From the NCBI GenBank assembly GCA_012522285.1, contig JAAYKS010000406.1:1-17065 (forward strand): a DNA stretch of 17,065 bases. The letters run 5' to 3'. Below, in pieces: positions 1 to 8,400 of the stretch. The stretch is from Clostridiaceae bacterium (lineage in GTDB: Bacteria; Bacillota; Clostridia; Saccharofermentanales; UBA5734). The stretch's first letter is position 1. Each line of letters opens with the position of its first letter. The notes below the pieces were generated by a model. The model had not been told where the DNA came from, made no database searches, and saw nothing but the letters and a program-made list of their open reading frames with translations. The position numbers and the translations under genes are program-made.

Positions 1-190
1 GCCCTATTTGATGGTCGCCTGTACCGACTCGCGGCACTTCTGCCGGATCTCCGACTACGTATTGCGGTTTTCGGCAATGGAAATCGCAGCGGATCAACTG
101 GCCTCTATCCACAATGCGGATGAACGCATTACGACGGATGCGGTGCTTCAGTGTGTCGCATTTTACAAGGTACTGGTCCTGAAACTCTAA
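1..190 (+). CDS. M20-family metallopeptidase, C-terminal end (5' partial)
   Basis: Only the last 62 codons are in the window; the reading frame is open to the left edge (first full codon at base 2) and ends with TAA at 188-190. The visible protein contains ACTDSRHF and, about 30 residues later, IHNADERI. This pair is characteristic of the C-terminal catalytic part of M20 peptidases of the carboxypeptidase S / PM20D1 type, where the second motif's histidine is a zinc ligand. Such enzymes hydrolyse peptides or N-acyl amino acids with two zinc ions. Substrate cannot be read from this fragment. It is convergent with the E2-like gene that ends at 261. The last codons are duplicated just downstream (195-248). 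Confidence 0.8.
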   Translation, partial: PYLMVACTDSRHFCRISDYVLRFSAMEIAADQLASIHNADERITTDAVLQCVAFYKVLVLKL

Positions 191-193
191 TAA

Positions 194-221
194 GGATGCG
201 ACGCCGATGTGCGTCGCATCC
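194..221. terminator. Perfect hairpin between convergent genes, possible terminator
   Basis: GGATGCGACGC (194-204) pairs perfectly with GCGTCGCATCC (211-221) around a 6-base loop. It sits between the stop codons of the M20 gene (+) and the E2-like gene (-). On the + strand no T-run follows. On the - strand the stem is followed by TTATTAGAGTTT, which is moderately T-rich, so it fits better as a terminator for the leftward transcript. It overlaps the peptidase remnant, so the structure could also be incidental. Confidence 0.4.
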
Positions 222-248
222 TACAAGGAACTGGTTCTCGGGCTCTGA
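195..248 (+). pseudogene. Remnant copy of an M20 peptidase 3' end
   Basis: Read from 195, this stretch encodes DATPMCVASYKELVLGL followed by TGA at 246-248. It aligns without gaps to the real gene's end, DAVLQCVAFYKVLVLKL plus TAA (137-190), 58 bases upstream. By eye about 39 of 55 bases match, and several differences are synonymous (GTC/GTT, CTG/CTC, TGT/TGC, TAA/TGA). That pattern suggests two separately evolved coding copies rather than a recent slip duplication. The copy is in a different frame, lies after the stop, and has no usable gene body in front. I infer a fossil of a tandem paralogue whose body was deleted. A chance resemblance caused by hairpin-forming sequence cannot be fully excluded. 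Confidence 0.5.
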
Positions 249-260
249 TCTGGAATCGAA

Positions 261-1226
261 TCAGTCGGCGTTGTCGCTCCCGTTCGTGCCGGACGCGGTC
301 GCGTCCATGTCTCCGTGCGTCCCGTCGTCGACATACGCGAGGCCGTTGACGCCGTCGTCCACGATCACTTTGGATGGTGGGAGCAAGAGCAGATCGGGAT
401 GCAGGAGCAATCTTCGCAAAAGGCGCATCGAAACCGCATAATAATGGCCGTCGCACACTCTTTCGTCGGTAACGAATTTGAGTCCGATACTGCGTGACGC
501 GCGGGTCGTCCCGTCCGGCTGGACCACATGCCGCAGCTGTTTCCGTCCCATCGCGACAAAGATCGTACAATTGCCAAATTCATACAGGTGATGGTAGATC
601 GGGCCGATCCCGAGTGATCCGACATTGGTGAAAAAGACGCTGCAGTGCCAGGGACTGGCTTTGTGAATGAGTTTGGGCATCAACCCGACGTTGTCGGTGT
701 GCCGCAACATGCCGATCAGAAAGCGCACGACCGGCGAGGGAAACATTCCGATCAGGCGGGAGGCGTTGTCCGAATTGTTTTTCACTTCGGCCGGTTTGTT
801 GGCCTCCAGCTCTTCCTGCGTGCGGCGGACGATATCCGCGAGGGTATCGCGCTCGCCGAAGATCGGCTTGATCATGGTCTCCTCGCCCTTGTCCGACAGT
901 GAGCGCTTGATTGCGATCGAGATGCTGATATGTGTCCGGGTGTAGAGCTTGTTCCACATGACGAAACGGTTGAGGTAAGGCCGCTGGGAAATTACACGGA
1001 CCAGCGCGGCCATAAAGATGTGCATGACCGTGAGCCCCGGAATTTCCTCCCGGTGCGCGTCCACAAATGTCTCCAGCCCGTCGATGGGAATGTCTTCGTC
1101 GAAAAAATTCTGTGCGTCTACCCGGGAGCGCAGCACGAACGGGATGATGCGGAACACCGTGTCGACGTTGCGCACCCTCCAGCCGTCGTAGCGGTCAAAC
1201 AGGCCCCTCTTTTTTACCAACGGCAT
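261..1226 (-). CDS. Stand-alone 2-oxoacid dehydrogenase E2-like acyltransferase, catalytic His replaced
   Basis: The 321-residue protein resembles the catalytic (chloramphenicol acetyltransferase-fold) domain of dihydrolipoamide acyltransferases. It has no lipoyl or E1/E3-binding domain before it. Family signatures visible are FFTNVGSLGIGPI (198-210), IFVAMGRK (222-229) and DERVCDG (254-260). In active E2 enzymes the last motif is DHRVxDG and its histidine is the catalytic base; here that position is Glu255. A histidine occurs at 261, just after the motif. The last 35 residues are acidic and low in complexity. The start is set by AAAGGAG seven bases before ATG at 1226. It begins 54 bases after addA on the same strand, so read-through is possible, and it has a candidate promoter of its own. 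Function unknown: a divergent acyltransferase, or a non-catalytic trimer-forming scaffold. Confidence 0.75.
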   Translation of the reverse strand: MPLVKKRGLFDRYDGWRVRNVDTVFRIIPFVLRSRVDAQNFFDEDIPIDGLETFVDAHREEIPGLTVMHIFMAALVRVISQRPYLNRFVMWNKLYTRTHISISIAIKRSLSDKGEETMIKPIFGERDTLADIVRRTQEELEANKPAEVKNNSDNASRLIGMFPSPVVRFLIGMLRHTDNVGLMPKLIHKASPWHCSVFFTNVGSLGIGPIYHHLYEFGNCTIFVAMGRKQLRHVVQPDGTTRASRSIGLKFVTDERVCDGHYYAVSMRLLRRLLLHPDLLLLPPSKVIVDDGVNGLAYVDDGTHGDMDATASGTNGSDNAD

Positions 1227-1262
1227 CGTCGTACTCCTTTTGCGGGAGAATCGGTTGTCCTC

Positions 1263-1271
1263 AGTATAGCA
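1263..1271 (-). promoter_or_regulatory. Candidate extended -10 promoter for the E2-like gene
   Basis: In the 54-base gap between addA and the E2-like gene the - strand reads TGCTATACT, an extended -10 (TGN plus TATACT, five of six matches to TATAAT). Transcription would start near 1256, about 30 bases ahead of the ATG. I see no good -35 at the usual distance. Weak evidence on its own, but it would let this gene be expressed apart from addAB. Confidence 0.3.
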
Positions 1272-1280
1272 GAGAGCACA

Positions 1281-4200
1281 TTACGGAATCTGTGTTTGGG
1301 AAGGGGGTGTCGAAAATGTTCCGTTCCGTTCGATTTCATACGCTTTTTCCGCGTCAAACAACCAGATGTAACGCGACCGCACTTGCTTGCCGGTCGATCG
1401 GACAATGGCCATTTCGTAATAATCCAGTTGGATCCGGTAACGGTCGCCCAAGATCCGGGCGATTTCCGCGTCGGTGCCGCGGATCCGGTCGGATTTAAAG
1501 TCGACCAGTATAACCCCTTCCCTTCCGGGCTCCTCAAACCACAGGTCGATGATTCCCTGCACCAGCGTCGCGTCTTCCGGGGCGAATGCGGCGGCGTCCA
1601 ACTCGCGATGGATGGCAGCCGCATCAAAACGGAGTGTGAAAGGCATCTCGCGGTAAACCCGTCCGGATGCCTCCGCCGACTGGAGACGTCGTCCCAGCTC
1701 CGAATCTGCAAACCGGGAAAAACGAACCGCCAGCGGTTCAACAGTCACGGCTTCCGCGGGCGTCAGCATCGCATGATCCCGCATCCGGGCGATTTGCCGC
1801 AAGATTTCATCCGGGCCGGGATGCCGGACGGCCTCCGACAAATCGAGATAGCGCAGAACGGCATGGATCGCACTTCCGCGCTCCGCTCCGGTCAACCCCC
1901 CGTCCGCCCCGCCGACCGCATTTTTCTCGCCAAAGGGTCGTACTTCAAGTCCCGTACCCTGCAACCAGGGTGCTTCTTCCGGCATTGACTCCTCACCGGC
2001 CTGGTCCCATGTCTGTGCGTACCTCTGCTCGCGCCGCTTAAGCTCGCTGACCGAGATTTTGGCAGCCGAGGAGGCCGCGGCCGGATACCGGTACCTGGTC
2101 AACAGCAAACGCCCAAACACCTCCCGGGCGGCCCAATACGTCTCCGGGTCAAAAACCTCCGGGTCCAGTGGTCCGGTCAGCAGCGCAAACGGCTTGGCGG
2201 ACAGATCCGGTGCGGCCTGTTCCAGGTCGTTATGCGGTACCGGAACCATCGCCGCATCCTCTCTCGCGCCCCCGTCTTGATCCGTCCATTGCTCCGGCCT
2301 GTGCAACTCCAGTCGAATGCGTCCCGCCTCCAGTTGAGAGGAAGCCGCATCCTCCGACATAGGAATCCCTTCCCCCGTCAACAGACCTTCCGGGTCTGCG
2401 GCACCTGCGATCGGCGTCCAATCGATCTGTCCGTCCCGTGCCATCGACAGCAGAATCCAATCGAGAAAACTGCCGGCCGCCAACGACAGATGGGGTGGCA
2501 GAGGCCAGTTGACTCCGCCCGCTATTCGGGCATCCCGGACGCGCCGGGCCAGAGCGGGAACCCCTTTTTCCGGATCGAGCGGTACCCCCGCAACCAGTAC
2601 CAGAGAGCGCGCGGCGCGCGTCATCGCGACATACAACAGCCGCATTTCCTCCGCAAGATCCGCATTGCGCAAACTGCGTTCCATCGCGAGGCGGACATAG
2701 GTGTGTCGGGTTACGGAGCGGGCGATGTCGACATAGAGCGGGCCAAGCCCTTCCCGCTCGGAAAACAGCAGTTTCTCCCTGTGCCCCGCGGCCAGGCGAC
2801 GGCCGCAACCGGCCACAAACACATGTCCGAACTCCAACCCCTTGCTGCCGTGGATCGTCAAGATGCGGATACGCCCCTCCGGGGATTGCCCGACCGCAAA
2901 CGGCGACTCCTCCGCACCGGCTTCCCGCAGCGCGGCCAGATGGTTGGCAAAGCGATGCAAACCGCGCGCACCGGATGACTCAAAGGCTTCCGCCCACTGG
3001 GTGAACAGAGAAATTTCTTCCGCGCGCCGCATCCCGTCCGGCAGTTGGCTCACATATTCCAGATATCCGGACCGCTCGAACACAGAGGCGAACAATTCGG
3101 TCAGCCGCAGGTGGGGTTCGCGCGCGCGGATCCCGTCCAGCCACAGCAGAAAGCCGGAAACCGCATCGCGCAGGCCGTCGTCCTGTCCTTGTTGTGCATA
3201 CCACGCGACCGCTTCGTGAAAGAACGTCCGCGAAGGCTCGCCGGGCTGTACGGCCGCATCGGAATCCACCCGGATCCGCAGCAGGTCTGCCTCGGAAAAT
3301 CCTTGTGCCCGCCCCTCTCCGGGACGGGTCGCGTCCCCATGGAGCCGGGATCGCATGACCGCACTCAGAGGGATATCCTGCGCGGCGTTGTCCAACAGCG
3401 AAACCAACGCGTCCAGCAGCATCAGTTCCGGCGTCGCAAGAAAACCCTGGCTGTCAGTCAATGTGTGTGAAATCTTGGATTCGTCCAGCGCTGCCGCGAC
3501 ATGTTTGCAGACCCAGTGGGTGCGCCCCAGTACCGCGATCTCGTCCGGCCGAACCCCCTGGTCCAGAAGTGCCCGGATGCGTTTGGCGATGGCCAGTCCT
3601 TCGAGATCGTCCCGCTCCGGCTCTTCTTCGGCGCTCTCCCCGGCCTCTTCCGGCAAAACCCTTTCCTCGTTCTCGTCCGCGTCCGCCCCGTCCTCCTCCG
3701 CTCCCGGAGAGCCGGTCCGGTTTGTGTCAACCAACAGCAGCGTGACTGGACAACCGGGCTCTGCTTCATCCGCAGGCGTCAACGCGTGCCCGTCCTCATA
3801 GTCGATTTCGCCCGCCTTTTCGGTCATCACCTGCCGGAACAACCGGTTGACCGCGGCCAGAATCCCCTCGGTGCTGCGGAAATTTCTGCCGATACCGGCC
3901 AGCTGGCCTCCGTCGCCCCGGGCAAAACGTCGCGACCGATCGAGAAACCGGGTCGGATTGGCATGCCGGAACCGGTAAATGCTCTGCTTGACGTCGCCGA
4001 CCATAAACACATTGTCGCCGGCGACTCCCGCTACGATCTCGTCCTGAATGCTGCTGGTGTCCTGGCATTCATCGATATAGACCTCGCGATACCGCTCCCG
4101 GTAATAGGTCTGTGCCTCCCGGGTCCGCAGAATTCGCAATGCGTAGTGTTCAAAATCAGAAAAATCGATGCCCCGTTCCTGCCGTTTGAGAGAGGTGTAC

Positions 4201-5471
4201 ACCCGGTCGGAGAGCAGAACGATTTCCACGAGACGGCGCATCGGAGCGACCGTATCCGCGATGTCTTTGCCGATCGAAGCGGCGTTTCTCAAGAAGAGCG
4301 GGACGGTGTCAAATTCGAAATGGTTTCTATATTTGGGGGTGTGGTACCTGCCGGTGAGGAGATGGACCACCTCGGGAATCCGGCGCAAGAACGCATCCAC
4401 AAACGCCGCGGTCTCCTCGTCCCGCGCACGGCTGGAGGGAGAGACGTCGGGAATCCGGGCAGCCAACTCCACTAGCACGTCCCACGCCGGCACGCGGTCT
4501 GCCGCGCGCATGGTTCGGATTTCGTCCGCGATCGAGTCGACTTCGGACAACAGTGCACGGTAATCCGCGATATACGACGCGTTCTTTTTGGCGTCCTTGA
4601 CAAAGCATACTCCCTCCTCCAGCCGGTGCAGCAGGTCGGGGATAGCCTCTCCCGCCCGCTGCAACAGCAATTCCGCCTGCCGGATCAGCGTCTCCGCCCA
4701 GGGAGAGCTCCCAAAGTCCAGGGCTGCCTCTTCCAATCGGCGGAGCGCACAGTCAGCCCATTGCTCGTAATCCGGCATGCTGCGCAAAAACCGGTGGAGG
4801 GAGACCACCAGCCCGCGCAGTGCCTGGTCGTCGCGGCCGGGGCTGTAGCCGTCGCACAAGGTCTGGAACGTGGCGACCCATGCGTCGGCGCGTTCCGGGA
4901 CATCACCGAACACAAACGGAGCCGGCCGCGCGCCGCGTCGCGGCAGTCCGGTCGGAAGTTCCTCCGCTGCGGCTACATCCCCTTCGTCCGCCACCCGGTC
5001 ACAGAATCGATAATACGCCGACAACACCCGGTCCAGCGCGTCCGCGAACAGCAAGTCGGCGGACGCGGGATCCAGCACAGAGGACCCCGGCTCGACCAGC
5101 GGTTCGCCCTCTTCATCTTGCAACAGGTACTGGAACGACCGAAGCACATCCAGACAAAACGAGTGGATGGTCGAGATGGATGCGCGGGGGAGCGAAGCGG
5201 CCTGTCTTGCCAGCCAGGCTCGCCGGACGGAATCCGTGGCCGTCGCCTGCTGCTCGCGCAGCAGTGACCCGATTTTGCGGCGCATATTGATCGCGGCGGC
5301 TTCGGTAAAAGTCATCACCAGCAGCCGGCGGATGTCGGCATCGGCGTCCAGCACCCTGCGTACGATGCGCTCGGTGAGCACGGTGGTTTTGCCCGATCCC
5401 GCAGCGGCGGAAACCAGCCAGGTCCCGGGTAGGGCTTCGACAACGGCACGCTGTTCTTTCGTGAATTCCAT
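1281..5471 (-). CDS. addA: AddA, ATP-dependent helicase/nuclease subunit A
   Basis: AddA unwinds DNA at double-strand breaks as a superfamily 1A helicase and carries a RecB-type nuclease domain; with AddB it resects ends for RecA. Numbered from ATG 5471 (1396 residues), it shows Walker A SAAAGSGKT (21-29), motif Ia TFTEAAAINMRRK (54-66), Walker B DECQD (467-471), motif III GDVKQSIYRFR (492-502), motif IV NFRS (530-533), motif V TIHGSKGLEF (872-881) and motif VI YVAMTRAAR (947-955). The nuclease domain has His1203, GIID (Asp1309), VDFK (Asp1324, Lys1326) and QLDYY (1348-1352). All key residues are present. It is longer than B. subtilis AddA (about 1230), partly through an acidic insert at 586-623. 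An ATG at 5480 overlaps the addB stop as ATGA, but AGGAGG lies only one base before it and ten bases before ATG 5471, so I prefer 5471. Confidence 0.95.
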   Translation of the reverse strand: MEFTKEQRAVVEALPGTWLVSAAAGSGKTTVLTERIVRRVLDADADIRRLLVMTFTEAAAINMRRKIGSLLREQQATATDSVRRAWLARQAASLPRASISTIHSFCLDVLRSFQYLLQDEEGEPLVEPGSSVLDPASADLLFADALDRVLSAYYRFCDRVADEGDVAAAEELPTGLPRRGARPAPFVFGDVPERADAWVATFQTLCDGYSPGRDDQALRGLVVSLHRFLRSMPDYEQWADCALRRLEEAALDFGSSPWAETLIRQAELLLQRAGEAIPDLLHRLEEGVCFVKDAKKNASYIADYRALLSEVDSIADEIRTMRAADRVPAWDVLVELAARIPDVSPSSRARDEETAAFVDAFLRRIPEVVHLLTGRYHTPKYRNHFEFDTVPLFLRNAASIGKDIADTVAPMRRLVEIVLLSDRVYTSLKRQERGIDFSDFEHYALRILRTREAQTYYRERYREVYIDECQDTSSIQDEIVAGVAGDNVFMVGDVKQSIYRFRHANPTRFLDRSRRFARGDGGQLAGIGRNFRSTEGILAAVNRLFRQVMTEKAGEIDYEDGHALTPADEAEPGCPVTLLLVDTNRTGSPGAEEDGADADENEERVLPEEAGESAEEEPERDDLEGLAIAKRIRALLDQGVRPDEIAVLGRTHWVCKHVAAALDESKISHTLTDSQGFLATPELMLLDALVSLLDNAAQDIPLSAVMRSRLHGDATRPGEGRAQGFSEADLLRIRVDSDAAVQPGEPSRTFFHEAVAWYAQQGQDDGLRDAVSGFLLWLDGIRAREPHLRLTELFASVFERSGYLEYVSQLPDGMRRAEEISLFTQWAEAFESSGARGLHRFANHLAALREAGAEESPFAVGQSPEGRIRILTIHGSKGLEFGHVFVAGCGRRLAAGHREKLLFSEREGLGPLYVDIARSVTRHTYVRLAMERSLRNADLAEEMRLLYVAMTRAARSLVLVAGVPLDPEKGVPALARRVRDARIAGGVNWPLPPHLSLAAGSFLDWILLSMARDGQIDWTPIAGAADPEGLLTGEGIPMSEDAASSQLEAGRIRLELHRPEQWTDQDGGAREDAAMVPVPHNDLEQAAPDLSAKPFALLTGPLDPEVFDPETYWAAREVFGRLLLTRYRYPAAASSAAKISVSELKRREQRYAQTWDQAGEESMPEEAPWLQGTGLEVRPFGEKNAVGGADGGLTGAERGSAIHAVLRYLDLSEAVRHPGPDEILRQIARMRDHAMLTPAEAVTVEPLAVRFSRFADSELGRRLQSAEASGRVYREMPFTLRFDAAAIHRELDAAAFAPEDATLVQGIIDLWFEEPGREGVILVDFKSDRIRGTDAEIARILGDRYRIQLDYYEMAIVRSTGKQVRSRYIWLFDAEKAYEIERNGTFSTPPSQTQIP

Positions 5472-5476
5472 TCGCG

Positions 5477-8400
5477 TCATGCCTCCTCGGGATTCCCGCC
5501 GCGGATCGCCACCAACAGCTTTTGCATCCGTGTTCTGGCCTCGGCAGGAGGGATGCGGTCGGACAACGGTTTCATGTGGAAAAAGGCCTTGCCGGTATGG
5601 CCGCACACCGCGCGGTACTCACAGTACACACAAGCCGCCGGTTTGGAGCCGATCCGGGCGGGCAGCGCGTCCGCTTTGCCGGACAGCAGCGCTTTGCAGA
5701 GAGATTCCATGCGACCGACAGTATGAGCGGTCACCAGTGCGATGTCGCCGACCCCAAGACCGGTCTGCCGCAGCCGGAACTGCCCGGCAATCTCCTGCCG
5801 GACGGCTTGTGTGTCGATGTCCGACTCGTGTGGTTTGCGGTTCGCCGTCGGTGCCTGAAAGCGAAGATAGGCCAGTTCGCAGGCTTCGGCTCCGGCATGC
5901 GCGTTGCGCCAGGCGGCCGCATAAGCGGGCAATTGAAGAGACAGGCCGTAATAGACCTTGTCCGGGTCGAAGCGGACATCCCCGCTCTTGTAGTCCACTA
6001 CGCGGAAGAGGTTTTCCTGTGCGCCGCCCATCGAGTCCACGCGGTCGACCACCCCCCGAAACAGGACATCCGTCCCTTGCACCCGCAGGCGTAACGGGGA
6101 CTGTCCGTTCTCCCCGAACCGCCACTCGGTGCAGACGGGAACCGCCTGGCCGTCCGATAGCTGCTCGACGGCAGCTCGCAAGGTCGCGGCACCCATCCGC
6201 AACACACGGCGCCCGCTCGAAGCCCGGATCCCGGCGTCGAAAAACAAACCGTACCCGTCCCGCTCCGCGACGGTTGTCATGCAGGCGAGGGCGTAAGCGT
6301 CGTAGTCCATTTCCGCCCAGCGTGCCAGCACCGCACTGCGCTCTTCCTCCGACGCCGCGCGGGAGAGCTCTTCCGCCAACGCTCGAATCCCTAGCTCGAG
6401 CACCCCGTGCAACACACTGCCGGTATCAGCCGCACGCGGACTCCAGACATCCCGTTCCTGGAGTTTGAGCAAATACCGCGCCAGATACGCATAGGGGCAG
6501 GAGGCGTATTTTTCGAGCTGAGAAACGCTCATCAGGAACCGTTTGCCGGTCGCTTCCCGTACCAGTGCAACAGGCAGCCGCGTGCTGGTGCTGAAATCGC
6601 TCGACACGCCGGGCCAGTCCATCCCCACCCCGACTCCGCCAGGCCGCTCGAGGGTGTCCGACAGCGCCCGGAGTTTTGTCAGCCGGATGCCGTCTGCCGG
6701 CAGCACCATACCGGCTGCAACCGAAAGCACATGTCTGCGTGCCGGACGCGGTGCCGCAAGACGCGGATCGTCTTCCTCGACCAAAACCGGGGAGAGGTGT
6801 CTCCCGCCGGGGACGGTTTCCCGCACAAGGTCCAGGTAGACTGACGCAGGTCCGGTGCCGGCCGGCGCAGTCATATACAGCGCATCCGACGGGGCGGTCA
6901 GCAACGCGTGCGCCAGCGCCGCGTCCGCAAACACCTGATCCCTGAGCACACTGGGAAGCCGCACCCCAAGCCGGCGGGAAATCCGTTCGCGATCCGGATC
7001 CTTAAGCAGCCCTTCGGGAGGAGCGGCACTGGGGAAGGCTTCGTCGGTCGCGCCGATCAGAAAGAGGACGCGGGCGCGACGGAATCCCGCGCGGGTGTAC
7101 CCCGAAACGGTGATGCGGTCGATCACCGGCGGTATCGCACCGCTTTGCGCACTTTCCATCCCGGCGGACAGGGCGTCCCGGAACGCGTCCAGGTCGTAAT
7201 CGCCGTCACCGGCGATCGCCTTCATCTGCTCCATGACATGACCGAATCCGTTCCAGGCGCGAACCAATGTGATGGCGGCCTCGTCGTCGCCGGTTCCGTG
7301 CAGCGCGTCCACTCGGGCAGTGACCGCCTCCGGAACACCGTAGGCATCCAAAAACTTTTCCAGGTGGGCGCATTTGCCTGCGCAGGACGGAATCCGGACC
7401 AGTTCATCCAGAAAATCCCGCAGCGGTGTCAGTACACGGTTCCGCAACTCCAGCGCCTCGGCGGCTGCAACAGCGCCGCTCGTCTGGCGGCTGTGCCTGG
7501 CTTCCTGCGTCTCGTCCGGCTCGGGCTCACTCTCTTCCTCCCGGTCCGGCAACGTTACGAGAGTTTCATACGCGGCGCGGTATCTGCGATCGTCAAACAC
7601 GCGGTCCGACCCGGTCAGTCCCCGAGCCAGGAAGAAGTTTTCCAGACGGTCGGCTTCACCGCGGTCGATCCGGCAAAATCCGGAACGAAGACAGGCGGTG
7701 ACAGAAGGCAAGGACCAGTCATGTGTCTTGAGATCCAGTAAGCCTCTGAGGAAGCGATAGAGGGGGGTGCCTGACAAAGGGCGCGGCTCGTCGATGAACG
7801 GAGACAACCCATACTCGCGAAACACCGCCCGCAACGGAGAAAGATAGGAAGAAGGGCTGCTGACTCCGATCGCAATGTCGGCATAGCGATAGCCGTGGAG
7901 CTGGGTCAACCTGCGGATCTCACCTGCCACCCAGCGGATTTCCTCATCCCGGTTGCGAAACAGAGCGGTCGTGACGGACGATCGGTCGGCCGGAAGATCA
8001 CCCTCCCGCTCAACCGGGTCCACAGCGGAACCGGAATCAACGTCCGTTGAGACGGGCATCCCGTCAGCCAACGCCTGCCCGATGCGCCCGAACACGCCGG
8101 GCAAGGAGGAGGGGATTCTCGACGCGGCCGTCCCCGGAAACCGCTCCACAAGGCGTCGCGCGGACTGTCGCCCGATCCGGAACGCGTCCGGCCCCGCGCT
8201 GACTGCCGCGGGATCTCCGGGGACCGCATCCGCACACACTGTCACGGTCACCTGCCCGCAAACGCCTGCCAGTCCGGCCAGAACCGCGTGTTCCTGGGGA
8301 GTGAACTCGCGGGTTTGGGCAAACCCTGCCACCCACACCTCGGTATCGGCCAGAAAGGCGGCGCGGGACAACGGCCATTGCACCGTCCCGCAGGCTTCCC

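Noticed and set aside
930..1988. 352-codon + strand ORF across the addA/E2-like junction
   Set aside because: Antisense shadow of two recognised genes, with no ribosome binding site and no recognisable domain.
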